Made by a program: the position numbers and the translations under genes. From contig JABGPV010000030.1 of assembly GCA_018644785.1 (NCBI GenBank), positions 1 through 27,933 on the forward strand: a DNA stretch of 27,933 bases, written 5' to 3'. This document shows positions 8,747 through 15,160 of the stretch, piece after piece; position 1 is the first letter of the stretch, and every line of letters begins with the position of its first letter. A model generated the notes under the pieces. The model was given only the letters and a program-made list of their open reading frames with translations. It made no database searches and had not been told where the DNA came from. This DNA is from Deltaproteobacteria bacterium (lineage in GTDB: Bacteria > Desulfobacterota > DSM-4660 > Desulfatiglandales > Desulfatiglandaceae).

Positions 8747-9712
8747 TTAAAACCAGGTGTTGCACCGATGACAAATGGGAATTTTTCTAAATTGATGTGC
8801 CAGATGAAGATCTCTGAGCCGTTTCAAGCGGGTGCCTTCCCAGATGTTCCGCAGACTTTCTTCGCCGGCGCTTCCAATCATTAACTCGCCTTCAGCATCA
8901 TAACAGCAGGGTGTGACCCGGCCATCGTGATAAACGGTGAGGTTTTTCCACAGCATTCTGCATGGACGGCGTTGTTCTCTCATTTTGACATGATTTTTGC
9001 CGGTGTTAATGGTGCCGGTCCAATCATTATATCCGGATACCTGGAGGATGTCCGTTTCGCTGATTCTAGTGCGCCAGAAATCCTGAAATGCTGCAATTTC
9101 CGCTTTCGTTTCTTTCATGTCTATGATCCGTAATACCAGATACGGCGGTTTGCAATCCCCGCGCGCCAGGAGAAATCGTTCAATGTTACGGGTCACGGTT
9201 TGAAGGTTGCCTCCCACCCGGACGGATTCATAGGTTCGGGGCGAGATCCCGTCAATGGTCACGATGAGGATGTCAATTGAATTCATGACATCAGAAAGCG
9301 TGGCCTCGTTCAACAGCATGCCGTTGGACAGCAATACAATGGGCCTGATGCCGCAGTTGGATGCAAAGGTGGTTAAACCGAAAATTTCCGTGTGGAGCAA
9401 GGGTTCACCAAAGCCCTGGGGCAGGAATAGAAAACCGTTTTCGCCGGACAGGCCGTTAACGATTGCTTTAAAGAGATTTTCCGACATGTAGCCCCGATGG
9501 CGTTTCATGGAGGGGTTGGGGCACATGATGCATCTGAGATTGCAGTAATTGGTCAATTCCAGTGAAATTTCCAGCGGAAAATCAATACGCCGCCATATTT
9601 CGGGATCATCGCTGTTCAGAAATTCCAGATGCCGGGCATATCTTCTTTCCCGGTCAGCTGAAAAGGCCGTTTCCATAAGGAGCGATTCACTTGAAGTTTG
9701 CTGGTTTGTCAT
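8747..9712 (-). CDS. Radical SAM protein with SPASM domain
   Basis: The 321-residue protein has the radical SAM cluster motif CX3CX2C in TNYCNLRCIMC (C57, C61, C64), then GFGEPLLH (a GGEPL-like SAM-binding segment) and an SPASM-type C-terminus with C251, C269-C270 (TPCCYDAEGELMIG) and C314/C317 (ICHRC), able to hold an auxiliary Fe-S cluster. The N-terminal phrase EISLELTNYCNLRCIMCPNP is that of the large SPASM family found in polysaccharide and surface-modification clusters as well as in peptide maturation. No precursor peptide is seen next to it, so its substrate may be a sugar or lipid intermediate; this is inference. It lies 22 bases upstream of the GT-C-like gene and 99 bases after the preceding one. 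Confidence 0.88.
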   Translation of the reverse strand: MTNQQTSSESLLMETAFSADRERRYARHLEFLNSDDPEIWRRIDFPLEISLELTNYCNLRCIMCPNPSMKRHRGYMSENLFKAIVNGLSGENGFLFLPQGFGEPLLHTEIFGLTTFASNCGIRPIVLLSNGMLLNEATLSDVMNSIDILIVTIDGISPRTYESVRVGGNLQTVTRNIERFLLARGDCKPPYLVLRIIDMKETKAEIAAFQDFWRTRISETDILQVSGYNDWTGTINTGKNHVKMREQRRPCRMLWKNLTVYHDGRVTPCCYDAEGELMIGSAGEESLRNIWEGTRLKRLRDLHLAHQFRKIPICHRCNTWF

Positions 9713-9786
9713 TTATGAGATACCATCCAGGTAAGTCCATGGGGTTCATCATTCACAGGGGTCACTTCATGGCAAAATGTGGCTTT

Positions 9787-9815
9787 CTTTTACAGAAGCA
9801 GGGTGAATTTGTCAA
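9787..9815 (-). promoter_or_regulatory. Possible sigma-70 promoter for the radical SAM gene
   Basis: A perfect TTGACA (9815-9810) overlaps the stop codon of the upstream membrane-protein gene and is followed after 17 bases by TAAAAG (9792-9787), a weak -10 box. This would give an independent start for the run of genes from 9712 downward. The poor -10 makes it tentative. Confidence 0.3.
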
Positions 9816-11422
9816 TTACGCGGTCGTTCGTATGATTTCTGCTTTTCGGTTTTAACCGCGGGTAAAAGGGCTTTTCTACGAAAAATTTTCAGTTTGCCAT
9901 TGTGTCTGACGGGTTCATATAATCGATTCAGTCTGGACGCGGTCTCGCTGGGTTCCGGAAGGGCCCAGGTGACCACATAATCTATTTGGCGAACCCAACG
10001 GGCAAAGTCAAACCGGCCAGGGTTCCTTTCCATGGCGGCGATATCGGGCCGCTGGACGCCTATTTTGAAAACGGTTGGAAAATGGCCTGTGCCGGCCTCA
10101 TAATTGCCAAGATCGATTCCACCCGTCAGGCACCCGTAATATCCCACTGAATGTTGAAATGCTCCAATGATATGACCGCTTCCCACAGCATCAAAACAAA
10201 GGGGCAGAATCACACTGTTGGGTTCTATGACCTTCCCGCCGGACATGTAAGTCTCCAGCTCGCTGCTGAGCCGGTTGTGATAAACAGAGGCCTGCCCCAC
10301 ATAGGCCACTGCCAGAACCATCAGCATGGCGCCCACCAGGTTCTTTGCCAGCTTGGGCATGTTCCAGCTGATCCATGGTATAATGATTAGATATGGAAGG
10401 TAGCTCAACCGGCCCTTTATGACCGCGCCTCCGGACATTCGGTCGGGAAAGATGAAATAGAATATCAGAAATGCTAGGGAGAGAAAAAAGAAGAAATCCT
10501 TTGGTCGGCGTTTGGGGTTGAACCAGAACCCTTTTTGAAAAGCATGTTCTTTCATGAAAGAATAGAGAATGAGCGCTGAAAATGTCATAGTCAGAATGCG
10601 CGCGGGAATCATTTGATGGGGGCTGTGGTAAACCAGGGATCCGTTCTCCCAGAAAAACGTCAACAAGCGGTTGAACGGCCAGTCACCCCACTGCCAGGGT
10701 CCGCCTTCCATGTGACACAACAGCAAGATGGTGGGTATTATCAAAGGGGTTAAACTTAACAGGGCCTGCTTCATGGTGATGGAACGGTTGGCCAAATTTA
10801 AAAGGGTGATCATCAGTATGGAGAACATGGCCAGAAACAAAGCCAGCGGATGGGTAAAATAGAGTAGCAGCATCAGAATCCCGAGGACCAGGATCGTTTT
10901 ATACCCTATATCCTGAACGTTTCGCCACCAGTAGCCGATGCTGATGAGCATGAGTCCGATGCCCATGGCGTAATTATAAAACCCCATGACGAAGAGGCCG
11001 TTGTAAATGAAAGGAAAGCCCAGAAATGCCAAGGGCTTTGCGTCTTTTTGCACGGCTGTGGCCAGGTAAAGAAGGGCTGTGGCCATCAAAATAATATAAC
11101 CTGTCAACAACAGCTTTTCAGCTGTCAGGGGAGTTGCAAAGCGCATGAAAAGCACTAACAGGGCATGGGACGTCCAGTTGGGGATCAGGGCGTTCCGAAT
11201 ATCATAAAACTGTTTGAACGTATAATTGGGGTCGTTATAATGGCTCAGAATAAAGGCATTATACAGATGGCTCGGCCCGTCCTGGGAGGGAAAATAGGTA
11301 AATATCCAGATCGGTAGAATATAGACCAGCGTTAAAAACCCATAAGCGACCAGCCATGGGTCAAAATAGCCTCTGGCCCATGGGCCTTTTTTACAGGAAA
11401 GAATCGTGCTGTATTTCTGCAC
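9812..11422 (-). CDS. Polytopic membrane protein, GT-C-like
   Basis: The protein has 536 residues and about ten or more predicted membrane helices spread to residue ~400, then a soluble C-terminal domain of about 120 residues. The first loop contains FPSQDGPSHLYNA, an acidic residue in the position expected for a GT-C catalytic Asp, followed by a long loop with NWTSHALL. These features suggest a lipid-linked-sugar-dependent glycosyltransferase or a related envelope enzyme, but no family signature was recognised with certainty. The start is GTG at 11422, with AAGGA 6 bases before it (TTAAGGACTATCG). It is the first gene of the left-hand glycan run and is separated from the lipoprotein gene by about 200 bases. 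Confidence 0.7.
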   Translation of the reverse strand: MQKYSTILSCKKGPWARGYFDPWLVAYGFLTLVYILPIWIFTYFPSQDGPSHLYNAFILSHYNDPNYTFKQFYDIRNALIPNWTSHALLVLFMRFATPLTAEKLLLTGYIILMATALLYLATAVQKDAKPLAFLGFPFIYNGLFVMGFYNYAMGIGLMLISIGYWWRNVQDIGYKTILVLGILMLLLYFTHPLALFLAMFSILMITLLNLANRSITMKQALLSLTPLIIPTILLLCHMEGGPWQWGDWPFNRLLTFFWENGSLVYHSPHQMIPARILTMTFSALILYSFMKEHAFQKGFWFNPKRRPKDFFFFLSLAFLIFYFIFPDRMSGGAVIKGRLSYLPYLIIIPWISWNMPKLAKNLVGAMLMVLAVAYVGQASVYHNRLSSELETYMSGGKVIEPNSVILPLCFDAVGSGHIIGAFQHSVGYYGCLTGGIDLGNYEAGTGHFPTVFKIGVQRPDIAAMERNPGRFDFARWVRQIDYVVTWALPEPSETASRLNRLYEPVRHNGKLKIFRRKALLPAVKTEKQKSYERPRN

Positions 11423-11624
11423 CGATAGTCCTTAACATTTCATACGAATATATTCTGAATATTTTGAGGAATGAAATTTCGGTTTGACGCTGAAAGGGGG
11501 CACAATGGGCATTTTCAAGAGATCATTTAACTGAAAAACCCTGTGGCGAGAAATACTTCTGAGCTGCAGAAAAACTTCACAACAACCCGCGCAGAACCCT
11601 GAAGGTACTGCGCTCAATGCCGTT
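11423..11624. other. Intergenic region between lipoprotein gene and GT-C-like gene
   Basis: This 202-base AT-rich gap holds a hairpin (11589-11613) close to the lipoprotein stop, a 13-base palindrome ATATTC-t-GAATAT at 11450-11462, and a weak promoter-like pair TTCATT / TATATT with 17-base spacing on the minus strand just before the GTG start at 11422. A 61-codon ORF spanning it has no plausible features and is not called. Confidence 0.5.
11589..11613 (-). terminator. Possible hairpin terminator after the small lipoprotein gene
   Basis: GCGCAG at 11589-11594 pairs with CTGCGC at 11608-11613, with three further pairs after one mismatch (9 pairs, 5-base loop). It lies 11 bases past the lipoprotein stop codon. 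A T-run follows only about 15 bases later, so it is not a classic intrinsic terminator. Confidence 0.35.
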
Positions 11625-12059
11625 CTATTGAAATTTCACCTGTAACAGGTGCTTCCATTGGTTCCCCTCAATAATCCACCGGTCACCCATGGGGATGTCT
11701 ACTTCCGCTGGAAAGTTGGGGATTCGGCACTTGGCCGAAAGTTTGACACTCCCATTTTTCCCGTCAACCTTCACTTCCTTTACCTTGACCGAAAGCGTGG
11801 GAATTCGGGTTACGGCGGTAAGTTTTTTTTCATAGGTTTCGAAAGAGGGGAGGCCCTCTTTCAGCTCTTCCTCGTAGGTGTACATGAAATTCCGCTTGAT
11901 CATCCGTTCGGTCCAGTACCGTTCCGCCTGCTTTTCAAGGGTCCCTTTGGGATCGGCCATTTTACTTTCGCAAGCGGATAACAGTGAAAGGAGCAGCAAC
12001 AAACATAAAGGGGTAAAGTAATAGAAGAGACATCTTGGCATTTTCATGGGCGTTCTCAT
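11625..12059 (-). CDS. Small lipoprotein of unknown function
   Basis: The protein has 144 residues. It starts with a basic segment and a hydrophobic stretch ending in the lipobox LLSAC (C30), so it should be lipidated and anchored in the envelope. The mature part begins with a helix (GTLEKQAERYWTERM) and continues as alternating beta-rich segments with SVKVKEVKVDGKNGSVKLSA and a final DRWIIEGNQWKHLL. The layout of a helix then strands around a Trp core recalls NTF2-like lipoproteins, but that is only a visual impression. Three Met codons lie close together at the start; the first has AAAGGA 11 bases upstream. It sits 67 bases after the FG-GAP lipoprotein gene and is probably co-transcribed with it. 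Confidence 0.8.
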   Translation of the reverse strand: MRTPMKMPRCLFYYFTPLCLLLLLSLLSACESKMADPKGTLEKQAERYWTERMIKRNFMYTYEEELKEGLPSFETYEKKLTAVTRIPTLSVKVKEVKVDGKNGSVKLSAKCRIPNFPAEVDIPMGDRWIIEGNQWKHLLQVKFQ

Positions 12060-12126
12060 AGGAATGAAAATCCTTTTGATCTTTTAGTGAACGACAATAT
12101 CAGATCCCAGTTTCGTGTTGGGATCG

Positions 12127-13398
12127 CTATTGATTATGTTGCGGAACCGTCAGAAAAACACGTATCCCCCCTCCGACGTTTTCAGAGTAATGATTAAAGA
12201 CAATATCGTCTAAACCGTCCTTATTCACATCAACGCAATAGATGTTAAAAATTTCACCGGTGTGGGCATCGGAAAGCCCGGAAATAGTGGCCTTTTTCCA
12301 TTCTCTGTCTTTAAGGCAAAAGACACTTATCTGTCCTGTTGGCGTGCTGCTAACGATCTCGGGCACCCCATCGCCATCCAGATCTCCTGCGCCGACAGCG
12401 GTGAAAACCTGGTCCTCGGGTAACCCTTGGGACCGGTCCTCAAGACCGTTTTTCCGGCTCAGAAAGACTTTCAACAGCTCAACACCATCCTTTCCAAAAC
12501 CGGTGATGCTGGCAATGAGGTCATCGCGCCCATCCCCATTCACATCCGCGAAGGCCACTGACGGGTAATGCAGTTCTTTCGGCAAACCGTTATTAAAAGG
12601 TTTAAAACCACCATTGCCGTCTCCGAGCCACACGATGAGATCCGCCCGGTGTTGAAGAGACGCGATGCCGAGATCCGGGTTGCCGTCGCCGTTCACATCA
12701 CCCGTGATAATCTTGTCCGCAAAGAGCCAATTCACAGATTCTGGCCCCTCAACAAAACGGCACTGCCATCCTGTTGCTGATCCCAGGCAGACCTTGATGC
12801 CAAGTCCGGGCGGACCTGGTCTACTCTTGAAGTCCGCCTCAGCAACGGCTGCAATATCCTGGATACCGTCGTTGTTAAAATCAGCAGCTACCAGGGCGCG
12901 GGAATCGAAATAGGCGGTAAGGCCCTCCTGAAATCCCGTATAGGTCCCGCTGCCGTCTCCCTTTAACCCCCAGAGCCCCCTCGTGTGCATGGCAAGCGCC
13001 ATGTCCGGAATGTGGTCGCCGTTAAAATCTCCTGCTGCAATGTCGCCATAATCATAAGGTATATTTGTATTTGAGGGCACACGCGGCGGGGCAGCGACCC
13101 ACTCGCCTTTTCCGTTACCCAACCAGACATACGGTCTTCGGTCAGGCTTTGACGCATCCCTCGGAGGCGGCGCCAGAATGTCCAGATTCCCGTCCCTGTT
13201 GATGTCGTAGAAGCCTAGGCCGTGGCGCCATTGCCCGGTAATGGGAAGACTTGCAGAGGATTCCACAAAACGAAGGGACTTGACAGCAGTTTTGGCACTG
13301 AGGGATTCAGACTGCTGCGAGTCATTGCTGCACCCGTAAAGCCCCGCAACGTGGGCAAACAGAAGAAAAATAAGAATGGGTCCAGGTATTTTGCGCAT
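12127..13398 (-). CDS. FG-GAP / VCBS-repeat lipoprotein, predicted seven-bladed beta-propeller
   Basis: This 423-residue exported protein has a signal peptide ending in LYGC (C23), a lipobox. The mature chain contains seven calcium-loop motifs of the DxNxDGxxD type at about residues 65-392: DINRDGNLD, DFNGDHIPD, DFNNDGIQD, DVNGDGNPD, DVNGDGRDD, DLDGDGVPE and DVNKDGLDD. Each is followed by a hydrophobic strand. Seven repeats match a complete integrin-alpha-like propeller. Such proteins bind ligands or partners at the cell surface; no catalytic residues are evident. ATG at 13398 has AAGGA 8 bases upstream. It follows a strong terminator and precedes the small lipoprotein, so the two form a short unit. 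The partner is unknown, though a surface-glycan or protein-binding role would suit the neighbourhood. Confidence 0.9.
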   Translation of the reverse strand: MRKIPGPILIFLLFAHVAGLYGCSNDSQQSESLSAKTAVKSLRFVESSASLPITGQWRHGLGFYDINRDGNLDILAPPPRDASKPDRRPYVWLGNGKGEWVAAPPRVPSNTNIPYDYGDIAAGDFNGDHIPDMALAMHTRGLWGLKGDGSGTYTGFQEGLTAYFDSRALVAADFNNDGIQDIAAVAEADFKSRPGPPGLGIKVCLGSATGWQCRFVEGPESVNWLFADKIITGDVNGDGNPDLGIASLQHRADLIVWLGDGNGGFKPFNNGLPKELHYPSVAFADVNGDGRDDLIASITGFGKDGVELLKVFLSRKNGLEDRSQGLPEDQVFTAVGAGDLDGDGVPEIVSSTPTGQISVFCLKDREWKKATISGLSDAHTGEIFNIYCVDVNKDGLDDIVFNHYSENVGGGIRVFLTVPQHNQ

Positions 13399-13488
13399 AA
13401 GACGTCCTTAAAATGTGATCAGCGTAAAAAGGCTGAGGCCACTCCTCGCGGCAAAAGCCATCTTGCTGTAAGATATGGCGTATTAAAA

Positions 13489-13517
13489 AAAGCGGGCCAC
13501 TCAGAATGGCCCGCTTT
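13489..13517 (-). terminator. Strong intrinsic terminator (bidirectional in form)
   Basis: AAAGCGGGCCA (13489-13499) and TGGCCCGCTTT (13507-13517) form a perfect 11-base-pair stem with a 7-base loop. On the minus strand it is followed by a run of T, as expected for termination of the secreted-protein transcript, 56 bases beyond its stop codon. Confidence 0.9.
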
Positions 13518-13573
13518 CTTTGGTTGTTGTTACGACCCCTATTTCATGGTCATAACGTTGTTTTTGGCCTTAA

Positions 13574-14710
13574 TTAATAGTTGTCGAACCTAGCCCTTCT
13601 GGGCATGTTATTCATCACGGTCCAGGCTTCCTGGGCGGTACCGGAGGTTATCATGTAATTCCACCCAAAAATTGTTATGTCCCTGATATCGGCCACATCC
13701 GGGAAAGTACCAGCGGTAACGTTATCCCATCTGAAGTCAAACCATCCTTCCTTGGGGTAGGCTGTAAAGATATCCTTCGGCAGCCAGTCTTCGACGTTGA
13801 TGATATTCATCTCATTGGGCCACCTGACGGTGGTAGAACGGGCACGCTCGTCCTTGTTATAGATGTTAATATGCATGCTGCCCAAGCCATTGGACGCAAC
13901 AGCTCCCGTGGCGGTGGTACCGTTTTCACACTGCCAGTTAATAATCCAGTTGGAATCACCGCTTGCAGGAATGTAGAAGCGGGGATACAGGCCGAAAAAG
14001 GTCGCCTGGTTGGCGATAGGGGTTCCAACCTCCTGAAGTGCCATAGCCGATGCCAGCGCATCCGGTGAGAACTTCTCAATATAATCATTGGCCGCACCGG
14101 TTGCCGGGGCCATATTCGTCTGACCGGCCGAAGCAACGGTCCCATAAACAGAACTGGCGAGGTTATTGTTGTACTCCCTCATGGGCAAATTCGTGCCACC
14201 GACCTTACCAGCGGCCAGATTCACGAACAAGACCTGGGCCAACACATTATTGTTAGCTATGATATCTGCCTGTGATGTAGCAGCTACCAAATTCCGGCTT
14301 GCAAAATGAAAGTACCCAGCATAATAGGTTACGCCAGCGATGGTCACTTCAAGATCAGGCAACAAAGTATCCGCCACCTTGGAAACTTCGGTTTTGGCAT
14401 TCATTGAAGTAACGGAACCTGCCGTACCGGTAATAGTGGAGTCATAGACGGTGACACTTCTGACGGTGCAGATGTCGTAATAATAGCTAAGAGATCTGTC
14501 CGCTGTACTTCCCGCCTGACCTCTACCGACTTCTGTAAAGGCGATAAGTGTATTGAGACCCGTACCCGTGGTAATGTCCGTGCTGCAGATAAAGGGAATC
14601 GTTGCATCTGCACCCGGCATATCGTCCGGCATTCCCACCAAAGCCTGAGACGGAGCCACACCCAACAACAGTGCCGCCAGAACTGAAAGGGCTATAAAAA
14701 ACTTTTTCAT
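13574..14710 (-). CDS. Secreted protein of unknown family, probably highly expressed
   Basis: The 378-residue protein has a classical Sec signal peptide (MKKFFIALSVLAALLLG, cleavage likely after SQA at residue 23) and no lipobox, membrane anchor or sorting tail. The mature protein is rich in Ala, Thr, Asn and Gly with frequent short strands and three cysteines (C42, C81, C261). I do not recognise the family. Expression signals are unusually good: a near-consensus promoter at 14907-14934, AAGGAGG 8 bases before the ATG, and a strong terminator after the stop, so it forms a monocistronic unit. Such signals suggest an abundant envelope or extracellular protein. With a T2SS encoded a few kilobases away it could be a T2SS substrate or a surface-coat component; this is inference. 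It shares its gap-bounded segment with two lipoproteins. Confidence 0.85.
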   Translation of the reverse strand: MKKFFIALSVLAALLLGVAPSQALVGMPDDMPGADATIPFICSTDITTGTGLNTLIAFTEVGRGQAGSTADRSLSYYYDICTVRSVTVYDSTITGTAGSVTSMNAKTEVSKVADTLLPDLEVTIAGVTYYAGYFHFASRNLVAATSQADIIANNNVLAQVLFVNLAAGKVGGTNLPMREYNNNLASSVYGTVASAGQTNMAPATGAANDYIEKFSPDALASAMALQEVGTPIANQATFFGLYPRFYIPASGDSNWIINWQCENGTTATGAVASNGLGSMHINIYNKDERARSTTVRWPNEMNIINVEDWLPKDIFTAYPKEGWFDFRWDNVTAGTFPDVADIRDITIFGWNYMITSGTAQEAWTVMNNMPRRARFDNY

Positions 14711-14900
14711 ACTCTTTTCCTCCTTAAATTATAGTTTTGCTTCCCTTAAAAACTTATTTACACCCAAAAAACCCAACGCTACATTCACCTGAATCGAGAT
14801 CACCACCTCCTTTAGACTGAAATTTTATCATTCTTTCGAAAATTTTTCCTGCTTTTTTGTCCAAAACCCTAGACCTGAAATGCCTCGAATTACCACATTT
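14711..14900 (-). promoter_or_regulatory. Long 5' leader of the secreted-protein gene with extra Shine-Dalgarno and short ORFs
   Basis: If transcription starts at about 14900, the leader is about 190 bases. The true ribosome binding site AAGGAGG is at 14719-14725. A second, stronger anti-16S match AAAGGAGGTG lies at 14804-14813, about 94 bases before the start codon. Immediately after it a GTG-started frame of 24 codons (14729-14803, VISIQVNVALGFLGVNKFLR, then EAKL) ends 18 bases before the gene. A different frame from ATG 14831 gives 25 codons. No classic riboswitch was recognised. Confidence 0.5.
14754..14831 (-). CDS. Candidate 25-residue leader peptide
   Basis: The frame runs ATG (14831) to TAA (14754) in the leader of the secreted-protein gene. 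The peptide starts MIKFQSKGGGD and ends SGECSVGFFGCK, with two cysteines six residues apart. Its own ribosome binding site is poor (GAAAG right before the ATG), and the strong AAAGGAGGTG lies inside it, so it may be chance coding. Conservation in relatives would decide. Confidence 0.2.
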   Translation of the reverse strand: MIKFQSKGGGDLDSGECSVGFFGCK

Positions 14901-15160
14901 AACGCCATTATATTGAAGATAATCGGTTTGTCAAGCTTTTTTCAAGCAATAAACAAATTTGACAGTGAACACTTTTTCCTCGGGTTCTCAAATACAATTC
15001 CGATTTTAGGGCTCAAGGTTAAACCACTGCTTGAAGAACTTCCAATGAAGCCGTTCATCCTTTGCAAAGCTTTTTTAGTGTTCAATTGGCAGCCGCCCGG
15101 AACCCGGATTCTGAAAATATAGACAGCGTCTTGAACTCTTAGCATGTCGGTTTTTAACTG
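14901..15160. other. Intergenic region upstream of the secreted-protein promoter
   Basis: Apart from the promoter at its left end, these 260 bases show no supported gene. A 67-codon minus-strand ORF (14942-15145) has no recognisable features or good ribosome binding site. No clear terminator was found for the upstream PIG-L/GT2 gene. Confidence 0.5.
14907..14934 (-). promoter_or_regulatory. Near-consensus sigma-70 promoter
   Basis: On the minus strand TTGACA (14934-14929) is followed by a 16-base spacer and TATAAT (14912-14907): both hexamers are perfect. It faces the secreted-protein gene and would start transcription near 14900. The flanks are AT-rich, including an A-run upstream of the -35 box. 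Confidence 0.8.

Noticed and set aside
11450..11462. Palindrome ATATTC-t-GAATAT as a possible operator
   Set aside because: It is short and AT-only at its ends; such palindromes are expected by chance in AT-rich gaps.
11432..11617. 61-codon minus-strand ORF before the GT-C-like gene
   Set aside because: It has no ribosome binding site or protein features, and part of it is the hairpin region.
14942..15145. 67-codon minus-strand ORF in the large gap
   Set aside because: It has no motif or signal, and it lies upstream of a good promoter in AT-rich DNA.
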